The notes: generated by a model not told the origin, from the sequence alone. Positions 1 through 8,691 are shown, numbered from the stretch's first letter. The stretch: DNA of 17,552 nt from an uncultured Mogibacterium sp. (GCF_938039775.1 NZ_CALHTQ010000153.1:1-17552), one strand, 5' to 3'. Numbers and translations are program-made.

Positions 1-1095
1 AGCTAGATCGAACTCAGTGCTACTTATGAGCGCAGATATCACTATCGCAGTAAGTACAGGCACTGGAAGCATGTGGATAAAGCCCGTTCCAAAAATTAGG
101 ATTATCATCATAGTAAGCGCCGCAGATATCGACATCACTTGAGACTTCACGCCGAACTGGTCGGCGATATTGCTTCTTGAAACACTTCCATTTACCGGGC
201 AGCAACCAACAAGCGCACCCGCTAGATTGCTCATCGCATATGCTAGAATCTCTCGGTTATTATCTATCTTGTCATCATACTTAAGAGCAAAATTATTAGT
301 CGCTAAAAGTGTCTCCGAGATGATAACTATTGCGATGATAAGAGTCTGAAGCATCATCGTTCTGACGTTCCCATGAACCAGCGTTACATCTGGGATTACG
401 ATAGCGGGCAAGCCCGCCTTCACCTCTGGTAGGAGCTTCACTCCATAGCTATCCAGATCCATAAAGTAAGTAAGCCCTGCTCCGATGAACATCATGACAG
501 CGCTCATTGGAACCGCTGGAATAACCTTTTTGGAACCTAAAATTATGATAATCGTTCCCAGTCCCAGGATTAGTGACGGAACGTGAACTCCATAACTTGC
601 TGATTTATATATATGCTCGAGGAGTTCATGCAGTTCACCTCTTCCAGAATCCCCGCCAAAGAGCTTCGGAATCTGCATCATTATAATCGTGCAGCATATA
701 CCTGTTATAAAGCCTCCCATAACCGGCGACGAGATAAATTTCACTAATCTCCCTAGACCAACAATTCGAGCTAGTAATATCCAAACTGCCGTAAACAGAG
801 TAATCACAGGTATGATTTGTACAGCCTCTTCCGATTGATACGCTACACCCATAGAGTAGAGCATACCGCCTACAAGAGCCGCAGGTGCAGCATCTACGCC
901 AAAGACGAATCTCGGCGAACTCGTTATAAGCCCGTAAACCAGTATCGGTAACAACGAGCCGTATAGCCCGTAAATCGGCGGAAGCCCCGCAACGAGTGCG
1001 TACCCGATAGAAATCGGAATAGATACAAGAGCAACTATAATTCCGGCAGGAATATCTTTTTTCAAAAACTCTAAATTATACCCTTTTAGTGACAT
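1..1095 (-). CDS. SulP-family anion transporter, partial (3' end beyond window)
   Basis: Reading the minus strand from the ATG at 1095 gives 365 codons with no stop down to base 1, so the gene continues out of the window. The product is strongly hydrophobic, with many membrane segments. Its N-terminal half carries the SulP signature AGLPPIYGLYGS (about residues 36-47) followed by SPRFVFGVDAAPAALVG (about 60-76), and a later GSVSRSNIADQ-type segment. SulP proteins move sulfate or other inorganic or organic anions by proton or sodium symport or by exchange. They usually end in a cytoplasmic STAS domain, which would lie outside this window if present. The start is supported by a GGGGAG ribosome site 5-6 bases upstream. 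A TATAAT box on the minus strand (1167-1162) in the divergent spacer could drive it, but no good -35 is visible. The substrate cannot be told from sequence. Confidence 0.87.
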   Translation of the reverse strand, partial: MSLKGYNLEFLKKDIPAGIIVALVSIPISIGYALVAGLPPIYGLYGSLLPILVYGLITSSPRFVFGVDAAPAALVGGMLYSMGVAYQSEEAVQIIPVITLFTAVWILLARIVGLGRLVKFISSPVMGGFITGICCTIIMMQIPKLFGGDSGRGELHELLEHIYKSASYGVHVPSLILGLGTIIIILGSKKVIPAVPMSAVMMFIGAGLTYFMDLDSYGVKLLPEVKAGLPAIVIPDVTLVHGNVRTMMLQTLIIAIVIISETLLATNNFALKYDDKIDNNREILAYAMSNLAGALVGCCPVNGSVSRSNIADQFGVKSQVMSISAALTMMIILIFGTGFIHMLPVPVLTAIVISALISSTEFDLA

Positions 1096-1178
1096 CTGTC
1101 TCCCCTGTGATGTATGCCTCCATTAAACTGACAACACTACCTCATGATAAACTTAATGTGTATTATACATCAGTTGCG

Positions 1179-1196
1179 TGTTAAAATTATGATATG
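1179..1196 (+). promoter_or_regulatory. Extended -10 promoter, possible leaderless start of the aldo/keto reductase mRNA
   Basis: TG-t-TAAAAT spans 1179-1187, which is an extended -10 form (TGn followed by a -10 hexamer). Transcription would begin about 7 bases after the hexamer, at or next to the A of the ATG at 1194. No Shine-Dalgarno-like purine run lies before that ATG. No convincing -35 is seen, which is usual for extended -10 promoters. The assignment is an inference from spacing. Confidence 0.4.
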
Positions 1197-2165
1197 AAAA
1201 GAATTAGATTAGGATTATCGTGTATAGAGGTTTCGCCGGTCGGTATGGGCACGCTCACCATGGGTTTTTCGCAAAAGAACCTTTCGGTTGATGAAGGTGC
1301 TCGCATCATCGTGCATGCGGTGAGAAGCGGCATTAACTTCCTAGATACAGCTCAATATTATGACACTTATAGATACCTCAAACCGGCACTAGATATAATT
1401 AAATTAGATGAGGCGCTGGAGGCACCTGTTATCTGTAGCAAAACTCTTGAGACTGATTACGAGGGTGCAGCTGCGGCAGTTGATGAATGCCTTGAAGAAC
1501 TTGGCATCGGGCAGATAGACATTTTCCTGCTTCACGAAGTGAGAGGAATTCCCGATCTTGATGAGCGTCGCGAGGCGTGGGAAGCTCTGCAAGACAAGAA
1601 GGCTAAAGGATTAATCAAGACTATTGGAATATCGACACACCATGTTGATGCCTGCAAAGCGGCAGCTGAGCTTGATTCTTGTGACATGGTATTCCCATTG
1701 ATAAATAAAGCTGGAATGGGAATACGAGATGGCAAAAAACAAGGCACACGTGAAGATATGGAAGAAGCGATAAAGCTTTGCTCAGAACGAGGAATCGGAG
1801 TATTCACAATGAAAGCCTTTGGTGGCGGAAATATAATCGAAGATTATGTGGAATGCCTAGATTATGTCACCACACTAGAAGGCGTGGATGCTGTGATGAT
1901 TGGAATGGGAAACGCAGAAGAAGTCGATGTTGCGGTTAAATATTTCAAAGGAAGGCTCGAACGCAACTACATACCAGATATAAGCAAGAAGCGTATGATG
2001 GTCGATCAAAGCGACTGTGAGGGCTGTGGAACATGTAAGGCTCGTTGCGTGAGCAAAGCGATTTTTTGGAATGACAACGGACTAGCCGAAATCAGTGTCG
2101 ATAAATGTGTTCGCTGTGGATACTGTGCACCCGTGTGTCCAGTACGTGCTATTGTTTTTTTATAG
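1194..2165 (+). CDS. Aldo/keto reductase with C-terminal 2[4Fe-4S] ferredoxin domain
   Basis: A 323-residue protein. Residues 1 to about 265 form an aldo/keto reductase barrel. The usual catalytic tetrad can be placed as Asp51 and Tyr56 (in LDTAQYY), Lys83 (CSKT) and His114 (FLLHE). The last 50 residues hold two ferredoxin motifs: C275-x2-C278-x2-C281-x3-C285 and C305-x2-C308-x2-C311-x3-C315-P. Barrels fused to such a domain are common in strict anaerobes. They are thought to couple reduction of a carbonyl or other substrate to ferredoxin-like electron carriers rather than only to NAD(P)H, but the substrate is unknown. The start is the first possible one and matches the family N-terminus. There is no ribosome site, so a leaderless mRNA is possible. 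The gene stands alone, divergent from the SulP gene and 89 bases before the nitroreductase-like gene. Confidence 0.92.
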   Translation: MKRIRLGLSCIEVSPVGMGTLTMGFSQKNLSVDEGARIIVHAVRSGINFLDTAQYYDTYRYLKPALDIIKLDEALEAPVICSKTLETDYEGAAAAVDECLEELGIGQIDIFLLHEVRGIPDLDERREAWEALQDKKAKGLIKTIGISTHHVDACKAAAELDSCDMVFPLINKAGMGIRDGKKQGTREDMEEAIKLCSERGIGVFTMKAFGGGNIIEDYVECLDYVTTLEGVDAVMIGMGNAEEVDVAVKYFKGRLERNYIPDISKKRMMVDQSDCEGCGTCKARCVSKAIFWNDNGLAEISVDKCVRCGYCAPVCPVRAIVFL

Positions 2166-2191
2166 TATTTAAGAAATATATGCATTATCCG

Positions 2192-2222
2192 TCTTGTACT
2201 AATTGTACAAGATTGATATTAT
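2192..2222 (+). promoter_or_regulatory. Promoter overlapped by a perfect inverted-repeat operator
   Basis: A -35 TTGTAC (2194-2199), a 17-base spacer and a -10 TATTAT (2217-2222) make a well-spaced housekeeping promoter for the gene starting at 2255. A perfect 8-bp inverted repeat, TCTTGTAC (2192-2199) and GTACAAGA (2205-2212) with a 5-base TAATT centre, covers the -35 box and half of the spacer. A dimeric repressor bound there would block RNA polymerase. The regulator is not identified. The repeat has no U-tract after it, so it is not read as a terminator. Confidence 0.65.
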
Positions 2223-2254
2223 GGTCTTATGTATGGACTTGAAAGGAGAACTTT

Positions 2255-3121
2255 ATGGAATACTTAAGATATTATGATGAAATTGTTTCTCGCCGCCAGT
2301 CGTGTCGCGATTTCGCAGATACAGTAGTTGATGCTGCTTCAGTTGAGGAAATCAAAGCTTACAACGAAGTAGTTCCTAGACTGGTTCCCGAGATTGCTAC
2401 AGAACTTCACTTCCTAAATGGTGATGTAGCTGATTTCGTTGGAAGCAGCGTAGGATATAACGGCTTCACAGTTAAGGCACCAAACTACCTAGCGCTCTAC
2501 TCTGAGGAAGCACCTCACTATCTAGAGAATGCTGGATTTATCGCTCAGGGTCTAACTCTTAAGCTAACACAGCTAGGATTTGATGCTTGCTGGCTAACTA
2601 TCAACGATGCTGAGGCTGCAAAGGGAGCTCTAGGTGTAGATACTGATAAGACTCTTGCAGTATTTATCGCATTTGGACATGGCAACAAGGCTAAGAAAGA
2701 CGTTCGTCTCGATATCAAGAGCCCATCCAACGTTACCATGGTTTCTTGTGAGAAGAAGGTTGCACCAAAGATTAGTATGCACGACCTCCTATCTTACAAG
2801 GTATACGGAGAGCCAGTTAACATGGAGCTTCTATATACTGAGCTAGAGGATGCACTACTGTCAATCGCTGTTGCACAGTCATTCTTCAACCGTCAGCCAT
2901 ACAGAGTAATTGTTGATGATGATATCGTATCGCTAATCGGACTAGATGACGAAATGACAACTGTAGAGGATCAGCTCCTCAATTATGGTATTGCAATGTT
3001 CAACTTCTACGCAGTTCTCGATTCAACTAGAGCTGGCGTTAAGATGTGGAGCTTCGAGGAGCCTGGTAGAGAACTTAAGCTTCCTGCAAATGCTCACTAC
3101 ATCGCAAAAATCAGAATCTAA
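2255..3121 (+). CDS. Nitroreductase-like flavoprotein (putative TM-nitroreductase family)
   Basis: A 288-residue soluble protein. The N-terminal YYDEIVSRRQSCRDF (residues 6-20) matches the phosphate-binding start of FMN-dependent nitroreductases (RRSxRxF). The overall plan, two nitroreductase-like halves with GFIAQGLTLKLTQLGFDACWL in the middle, fits the double-length putative TM-nitroreductase family. Such enzymes reduce nitro groups, quinones or related electron acceptors with a flavin; the physiological substrate is unknown. The start is fixed by GAAAGGAG 5-8 bases upstream of the ATG. Leucine codons are strongly biased to CTA and CTT, with few rare codons, which suggests high expression compared with its neighbours. 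It has its own promoter with an operator-like palindrome and ends before a bidirectional terminator, so it is probably a single-gene, inducible unit. Confidence 0.85.
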   Translation: MEYLRYYDEIVSRRQSCRDFADTVVDAASVEEIKAYNEVVPRLVPEIATELHFLNGDVADFVGSSVGYNGFTVKAPNYLALYSEEAPHYLENAGFIAQGLTLKLTQLGFDACWLTINDAEAAKGALGVDTDKTLAVFIAFGHGNKAKKDVRLDIKSPSNVTMVSCEKKVAPKISMHDLLSYKVYGEPVNMELLYTELEDALLSIAVAQSFFNRQPYRVIVDDDIVSLIGLDDEMTTVEDQLLNYGIAMFNFYAVLDSTRAGVKMWSFEEPGRELKLPANAHYIAKIRI

Positions 3122-3152
3122 TTTATCTTAGCATAATCATGAATAGATAATA

Positions 3153-3200
3153 AAAGACCTAGGATTTGGATAATTCCACTTCCTAGGTCTTTGGTATTTC
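3153..3200. terminator. Bidirectional terminator between nitroreductase-like and NUDIX genes
   Basis: AAAGACCTAGGA (3153-3164) pairs perfectly over 12 bp with TCCTAGGTCTTT (3181-3192) across a 16-base loop. The stem carries A-runs on the left and T-runs on the right, so it can stop transcription from both converging genes. Confidence 0.85.
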
Positions 3201-3209
3201 TATTAACTA

Positions 3210-3695
3210 TTATAGTACTTTCCCATCAAGGACCACTTCTATCAGTTCATCTTTATCGTTATAAACTAGCTTAAGCGAAAAAAACTCCTCTCGCTCATTG
3301 AGCAGCCTGAGAAACACCTTGTCACCTTCCCATAATTCTAGCTCTAATAACTTATCTTTAGGCACCCACTCCAGAACACCTTCGTTGCAAGGCATCGCCT
3401 CTCCTTCAAAGTCTGTCGCCGTAAAGAGATGCATATACTCGATTATCTCTTTTTCACCACTTCCATATAAAAAGGTGACTATACCGCGAAATTTGTACTC
3501 GGTAAGCATATAGCCTGTTTCTTCGCGAACTTCACGTAGAAGGCAATCATCGGGACTCTCTCTATCCTCGAAATGACCTCCTACACCTATCCATTTGTTG
3601 TGGTTGATATCATTTTCCTTGATTGTACGATGAAGCATTAGATACTTACCGTCTTGTTCGATATAGCATAGTGTGCTAAGTCTTGCCTTGCTCAT
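3210..3695 (-). CDS. NUDIX hydrolase (MutT-like)
   Basis: A 161-residue protein with a complete Nudix box from G40 to Y62: G40-x5-E46-x7-R54-E55-x2-E58-E59-x-G61. This is the metal-binding site that hydrolyses nucleoside diphosphates linked to another group. The N-terminus (STLCYIEQDGKYLMLHR) and length are like those of MutT/8-oxo-dGTP diphosphatase relatives from Bacillota, but the substrate cannot be fixed from sequence. Its ATG overlaps the stop of the upstream ABC gene as TAATG, with GGAGG a few bases before it, so translation is probably coupled to the exporter. It is the last gene of the marR-ABC-ABC operon, which is an unusual companion for a drug-efflux pair and hints at detoxifying modified nucleotides in the same response. 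Confidence 0.9.
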   Translation of the reverse strand: MSKARLSTLCYIEQDGKYLMLHRTIKENDINHNKWIGVGGHFEDRESPDDCLLREVREETGYMLTEYKFRGIVTFLYGSGEKEIIEYMHLFTATDFEGEAMPCNEGVLEWVPKDKLLELELWEGDKVFLRLLNEREEFFSLKLVYNDKDELIEVVLDGKVL

Positions 3696-5551
3696 TATGA
3701 TGCCTCCACTTCGTCAAACTGAGAGTTATAGAGGTCAGCGTATGCACCGCCCTGTGCGAGCAGTTCATCGTGAGTTCCTTGCTCTATTATATCACCGTGA
3801 TTCATCACGAGTATAAGATCAGCATCTCTGATAGTCGATAATCTGTGAGCGATTACAAATGTCGTTCGTCCTTTCATTAGATTATCCATAGCCTCTTGAA
3901 TTCTGACCTCAGTTCTCGTATCTACCGACGAAGTCGCCTCGTCGAGAATTAACAGCTTTCGGTCTGCCAAAATTGCTCTCGCAATTGTAAGGAGCTGCTT
4001 CTGCCCTTCGGAGATATTGGTCGCATCTTCGTTTAGAACCATGTTATATCCACCAGGCAGCGTCTTGATAAATCTATCTGCCCTTGCCGCTTTTGCCGCC
4101 GCAACAACCTCTTCATCTGTAGCATCTTGATTTCCGTATCTTATGTTTTCCATAATCGTATCGGAGTATAGCCATGTATCCTGAAGTACCATGGCGATAT
4201 TGTTCCTAAGCCCGTGACGGCTCATACTGCGGATATCTACACCGTCAATTTTAATCTCACCTGCATTTACATCGTAGAAGCGCATAAGCAGCTTGACAAT
4301 AGTCGTCTTGCCTGCACCAGTTGGCCCAACTATAGCTATCTTCTGACCTGGCTTAACGTTCGCACTAAAATCCTTGATTATAACCTTCTCTGGATCATAT
4401 CCGAATTTCACATGTTCAAACTCAACAAATCCTTGAACATCGATTTGAGATACACTATTCTCTGGATCAGGAGACTCTTCCTCTTCTGCCAGAAACTCAA
4501 ATACTCGCTCTCCTGCAGCACCCATAGACTGCACCTGATTCATAACCTGAGCGACCTGCGATAGTGGCTGAGTGAGCGTGCGAACATACTGGATGAACGC
4601 CTGGATATCTCCTATTCCAATCACATTCTTAATAGCCAGCATTGCACCAGATATCGCTACACCAGCGTATCCGAGGTTTCCTACGAACATCATAACTGGC
4701 AGCATGACGCCTGATATAAACTGCGACTTCCAAGCGGATTCATAAAGAACTTCATTCGTTTCGTTGAAGGTCTTCTCCATCGATGCTTCTTTGTTAAACG
4801 CCTTGATTACCAGCTGCCCTGCAAAGTTTTCTTCTATCTGCCCGTTGATATTTCCGAGGTACTCCTGCTGCATTTTAAAATATTTCTGAGACATCTTAAT
4901 GATGATGCCAAGTAACACGATAGAAATTGGAATTGTAGTAGCAGCAATCAAAGTCATAATTGGCGATATGGTTAGCATCATAACTATTACACCGATAATA
5001 GTGGCTACAGATGTAATAATCGTGGTTATGCTCTGATTGAGTCCCGTTCCGAGAGTGTCAACGTCATTCGTAATTCTGGACAGTATGTCGCCATATTGAT
5101 GACTCTCAAAATACTTCATCGGCATGCGATTTATCTTCTCCGAGATGTCACGACGCATCTTGTACACTATTTTCTGTGTTATACCAGTCATAATCCAGCC
5201 CTCAATGAAACTGAATATGGCACTAAGCGCGTAGAGGAAAGCTGTAAGAGCTAGAATCTTACCAATAGCAGCAAAATCAATAGTTCCTGTACCTTTAATC
5301 TTGTACATTAATCCTTCTGCGAGCACAGTAGTCGCATGACCCATTACTTTCGGTCCAGCTACCTGAAATACAGTACCTGCAATCGCAAAGAATATCACCA
5401 CTATAAATGCATATTTGTAATTTCCACTATACCTCAATATCTGCTTCATCGACTTACCGAAATTTTTTGGTTTCTCGGAAGCTGCCCCCATTCCTGTTTC
5501 ATGACCTTGCTGCTTCGCTGGAGCTGGTTTCTTATTCTTGTCATCCGTCAT
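3695..5551 (-). CDS. ABC exporter half, consensus-site subunit
   Basis: A 618-residue half-transporter: a hydrophilic N-terminal extension (residues 1-40), six-helix membrane domain (about 45-345) and ATPase domain (about 370-610). It carries Walker A GPTGAGKTT (409-417), Q-loop Gln457, signature ISEGQ (513-517), Walker B LLILDE with the catalytic Glu538, and H-loop His569. Its Walker motifs and His are canonical, whereas its signature deviates from LSGGQ. This is the pattern of the catalytic partner in heterodimeric multidrug exporters such as TM287/TM288 or BmrC/BmrD, in which one of the two ATP sites is degenerate. Its ATG overlaps the stop of the partner gene (TAATG) behind a GGAGG site, and its own stop overlaps the NUDIX start the same way. 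It probably exports drugs or lipids together with the 767-residue subunit; the substrate is unknown. Confidence 0.93.
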   Translation of the reverse strand: MTDDKNKKPAPAKQQGHETGMGAASEKPKNFGKSMKQILRYSGNYKYAFIVVIFFAIAGTVFQVAGPKVMGHATTVLAEGLMYKIKGTGTIDFAAIGKILALTAFLYALSAIFSFIEGWIMTGITQKIVYKMRRDISEKINRMPMKYFESHQYGDILSRITNDVDTLGTGLNQSITTIITSVATIIGVIVMMLTISPIMTLIAATTIPISIVLLGIIIKMSQKYFKMQQEYLGNINGQIEENFAGQLVIKAFNKEASMEKTFNETNEVLYESAWKSQFISGVMLPVMMFVGNLGYAGVAISGAMLAIKNVIGIGDIQAFIQYVRTLTQPLSQVAQVMNQVQSMGAAGERVFEFLAEEEESPDPENSVSQIDVQGFVEFEHVKFGYDPEKVIIKDFSANVKPGQKIAIVGPTGAGKTTIVKLLMRFYDVNAGEIKIDGVDIRSMSRHGLRNNIAMVLQDTWLYSDTIMENIRYGNQDATDEEVVAAAKAARADRFIKTLPGGYNMVLNEDATNISEGQKQLLTIARAILADRKLLILDEATSSVDTRTEVRIQEAMDNLMKGRTTFVIAHRLSTIRDADLILVMNHGDIIEQGTHDELLAQGGAYADLYNSQFDEVEAS

Positions 5552-7854
5552 TATTCCACCTCCAATTCGCTCTTAGATAACTGCGACTCAGCAATCTGTC
5601 TATATACTTCGCAATCCTTGAGAAGCTCTCTATGCCTACCCTTTCCGACGATTTTACCGTCATCAAGCACTATAATCTGCTCAGCATCCATAATCGTTCC
5701 AACGCGTTGGGCAACGATTATTTTAGTCGCATCTTTTTCGTATTTTGTTAGAGCCCTTCTAAGCTTTGCATCAGTCTTCATATCTAGGGCTGAGAAGCTA
5801 TCGTCAAATACCATAATCTTAGGATTCTTGGCAATCGCTCTCGCTATCGAAAGTCTCTGTTTCTGTCCACCCGATACATTAGAACCGCCCTGAGCGATAT
5901 TGCTTTCAAATTTATCTTCTTTCTCCTCGATAAACTCGAGTGCCTGCGCGATTTCCGCAGCTTCATGCACCTCTTCAGGTGTAGCACCTTCATTTCCAAA
6001 TCTTATATTTGAATCAATCGTTCCTGAGAACAGTACGCCCTTCTGAGGCACGAAGCCTATCTGTTTTCTAAGTGATTTCATACTTATATCTCTTATATCG
6101 ACTCCATCAAGCTTGATGCTTCCAGCAGTTACATCAAATAATCTAGGAATCAGATTGACTATCGTACTCTTACCCGCGCCTGTACTTCCAATAATCGCCG
6201 TAGTTTCACCAGGCTCAGCAGTGAACGATATGTCTGATATTACGTCCTCTTCAGCATTTACATATCTAAATGAGACATTATCAAATTCGAGTCTACCAGT
6301 ACTTTCGTTAATCTCGATTGCATTCGCACTGTCGAGCACTGAAGATTCCGACATGATAACCTCATCAATTCGGCTAGCAGCTACACCAGCTCTTGGTATT
6401 AGTATTGACATTACTGTCAGAATCATAAATGACATTACAATCATCATAGAGTACGTTAGAAATGCCGTCATAGAGCCTACCTGCATATCACCTGTATTAA
6501 TTCGGTGCGAAGCCACCCATACTATGGCTACTCCAAGCAGGTTCATCAACATCATTAGTATCGGCGGCATGAATGTCATTACTCTATTGGTAAATAATTG
6601 TGTCTTCATAAGATTCAAGCTCGCCTTATCGAAACGTTTTTCCGCTGAGCGCTCCCTTCCGAAAGCACGAATTACTGGAATACCCGTGAGTATCGATCGA
6701 GAAACGCTATTTAGAGAGTCCACGAGCTCCTGCATGATGCGAAATTTTGGCAGTGCGATAATCATCAGAATTACGACAAGGATTACTACTGCTAACACTC
6801 CTAATGCAATGACATAGCTCATATGAGCACCCGTCTGAACCACTTTAATGATCCCCCATACTGCGAGCACAGGCGCATAGAAAACCATTCGAAGCATTAT
6901 GGTCAGGGTCATCTGAACCTGCTGTACATCATTAGTCGCTCTAGTAATCAGAGAAGATGTCTGGAAATTATCCATCTCAGCATTCGAGAAGCTCATAACC
7001 TTCTCAAATACTTCCTTCCTAAGCGTCATGCCTATCTTCGCTCCAACCTTGGAAGATATGTAGGATGCGATTACTGCAGCGGTAATCATCAGCAGTGTAA
7101 CTAGCATCATCTTGAATGCAGTATTCCATAGATACGATTTCTGCACTTTGTCTATATTTACCCCCGCCGATTTAGCCGCATTCGTCGCATAAGCAATACC
7201 CATCGACTTGAGAGTCCTATCACCCACTGAAGAGATCGTCTTATCCATCTCCTTCTTAGGCTTACTGATTGTCGATTTATCCATGTGACCACTTGCTATT
7301 CTTGCCTGAATCATTGGGCGCATATCGACGTAAGTATGTACCTCGCCATTCTGATCCTTCGCTCTAAATGACTTGATATCAGCATTCATGAGAGCTGCAA
7401 TCTCGGAAACCGACATATCATCTATGCGGTCAGCAAGCGCTTCTGTCTCTGCCCTCGAAGTTAGCTGCTCCTTGACAGTATTCTTAAACTGCTTAACAGT
7501 CATGTGTCCGAGCTGATAGCTCAGTACAATTGGCTTAAGCAGTTTATTATCTAGCTTCTCAAGTTTTTTCTCATCTTTAACCTTAAGAGTATACGTATCT
7601 CCCGTCTTCTTATAGGAAGACCCCCAGATTTCTTTCTCATTATCGGTCATGAATATCTGAGCCTCACTATATTCATCTTCAGTGACCTTGCTAGGCAATA
7701 TATGCTCGATACCCTTATTCTGAATTCCCGTGTCAATCAGCTTCTGCATATAGCTAGGTATCGAAATGTCTCCAAACGCCTGAACCACAAGCACAGCAAG
7801 GAGTATCACTATAGATAGCTTATATGGCTTTAAATTTTTAAAAAGCTTTATCAT
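5551..7854 (-). CDS. ABC exporter half, degenerate-site subunit with large extracellular insertion
   Basis: A 767-residue half-transporter, about 150-200 residues longer than usual. The extra length lies between TM1 (about 13-33) and TM2 (about 245-267): a charged, soluble segment at about 45-240 that should face outward. The ATPase domain has Walker A GSTGAGKST (556-564), Q-loop Gln604, a canonical signature VSGGQ (660-664), but Walker B ends FDD, so the catalytic Glu is Asp685, and the H-loop residue is Gln716 instead of His. These changes define the non-hydrolysing site of heterodimeric exporters, complementary to the defects in its partner. The start has AAAGG upstream and follows marR by 25 bases. 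MarR is therefore its likely repressor. Confidence 0.93.
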   Translation of the reverse strand: MIKLFKNLKPYKLSIVILLAVLVVQAFGDISIPSYMQKLIDTGIQNKGIEHILPSKVTEDEYSEAQIFMTDNEKEIWGSSYKKTGDTYTLKVKDEKKLEKLDNKLLKPIVLSYQLGHMTVKQFKNTVKEQLTSRAETEALADRIDDMSVSEIAALMNADIKSFRAKDQNGEVHTYVDMRPMIQARIASGHMDKSTISKPKKEMDKTISSVGDRTLKSMGIAYATNAAKSAGVNIDKVQKSYLWNTAFKMMLVTLLMITAAVIASYISSKVGAKIGMTLRKEVFEKVMSFSNAEMDNFQTSSLITRATNDVQQVQMTLTIMLRMVFYAPVLAVWGIIKVVQTGAHMSYVIALGVLAVVILVVILMIIALPKFRIMQELVDSLNSVSRSILTGIPVIRAFGRERSAEKRFDKASLNLMKTQLFTNRVMTFMPPILMMLMNLLGVAIVWVASHRINTGDMQVGSMTAFLTYSMMIVMSFMILTVMSILIPRAGVAASRIDEVIMSESSVLDSANAIEINESTGRLEFDNVSFRYVNAEEDVISDISFTAEPGETTAIIGSTGAGKSTIVNLIPRLFDVTAGSIKLDGVDIRDISMKSLRKQIGFVPQKGVLFSGTIDSNIRFGNEGATPEEVHEAAEIAQALEFIEEKEDKFESNIAQGGSNVSGGQKQRLSIARAIAKNPKIMVFDDSFSALDMKTDAKLRRALTKYEKDATKIIVAQRVGTIMDAEQIIVLDDGKIVGKGRHRELLKDCEVYRQIAESQLSKSELEVE

Positions 7855-7879
7855 CTGCTACCTTTCCTTTCTTCCACTA

Positions 7880-8380
7880 TTATATGTCTGCTTTCGATAG
7901 TGCCACATTAAGCTCCTCTTCAGAGATTTCTGTTATCAGTGTTATCAATTCTATAATCTTTGCGACATTCTCCTCGCCAAATCTTTCAAACACTACATCT
8001 AAATATGCATCAAGCCTTTGCTTATAGCCCTTTATCTTATCTGCCCCATCTTTCGTAATAAAAACCAGCGTATTTCTTCTATCACTTGGATCAATTCGCC
8101 TCTCAATAATTCCCTTATCTTCGAGACTTGAAAGCATCCTCGATACTCCAGGCATAGTCGCACGAATAGATTTAGCCAATTCAGATACCTTTACACCTTT
8201 AGTTTCATTAGGATTAATATCAAATCCTTCTGTAAAGTTGGCGCACTTCCCGAACTCACAACTAAGCAGCGCATTTATAAGCATATGCTCACTTGGATTA
8301 AGCTCTGGTACAAGCTTCCAGAAATTGACCTTGTGAAAGCTGTGCATCTTGTGAAGAAAATTCAATTGGTACTCTTTCAT
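7880..8380 (-). CDS. MarR-family transcriptional regulator
   Basis: A 166-residue winged-helix protein. The helix-turn-helix falls at about 64-90 (VSELAKSIRATMPGVSRML) and the wing at about 92-110 with the family mark DPSDRRNTLVFIT. Flanking N- and C-terminal helices would form the dimer. An insertion before the HTH has two cysteines, Cys41 and Cys46, which might sense thiol stress, but this is speculation. The start is supported by GGAGAA 6 bases upstream. The gene is first in an operon with the heterodimeric ABC exporter and a NUDIX gene. MarR proteins of this layout normally repress their own operon and let go when they bind the drug that the pump exports. AT-rich inverted repeats upstream are candidate operators. 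Confidence 0.92.
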   Translation of the reverse strand: MKEYQLNFLHKMHSFHKVNFWKLVPELNPSEHMLINALLSCEFGKCANFTEGFDINPNETKGVKVSELAKSIRATMPGVSRMLSSLEDKGIIERRIDPSDRRNTLVFITKDGADKIKGYKQRLDAYLDVVFERFGEENVAKIIELITLITEISEEELNVALSKADI

Positions 8381-8691
8381 CTAATTCTCCATTTCAATTT
8401 ATTATCAAATAGTTTAAGCCTAGTATGTTATTTATCTCTATTAATAATTAACATCGTTAAGTATTAATTATGTTAATTTTATAGTCTTACACTTATTATG
8501 TCAATAACCACTATGCATGTATATATTGACCGCATTTTACAGTGCTTACTTTAGAAGTATATATTATGTATTTTATTATTGTTATTCTGTATACTAATTT
8601 GGTTTGCATAGCTATTATCTATAATGGTTTAAAGGGTTGTGCAAAATCTATATAATGTAAAATTAGATTTATTGTATAATAGGAGGCTATT
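8381..8691. promoter_or_regulatory. Divergent spacer marR / yeeE-like, with promoter for the + strand gene
   Basis: This 311-base AT-rich spacer has no credible gene. For the + strand, TTTAAA (8628-8633), a 17-base spacer and TATAAT (8651-8656) would start transcription near 8663, leaving a short leader before the AGGAGG at 8681. A second TATAAT occurs at 8620-8625. The marR operator candidates lie at 8446-8478. I recognise no riboswitch or small RNA here. Confidence 0.45.
8446..8478. promoter_or_regulatory. Candidate MarR operator (inverted repeats)
   Basis: AATTAACAT (8446-8454) and ATGTTAATT (8470-8478) form a perfect 9-bp inverted repeat with a 15-base spacer. A second, overlapping palindrome TTAAC-atc-GTTAA lies at 8448-8460. 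Both sit 66-98 bases upstream of the marR start in the divergent spacer, where autorepression sites are expected. Base composition is very AT-rich, so chance palindromes are possible. Confidence 0.45.

Noticed and set aside
4214..4564. Plus-strand open frame inside the ABC exporter gene
   Set aside because: It lies fully antisense to the conserved ATPase domain and has unusual composition; a shadow frame.
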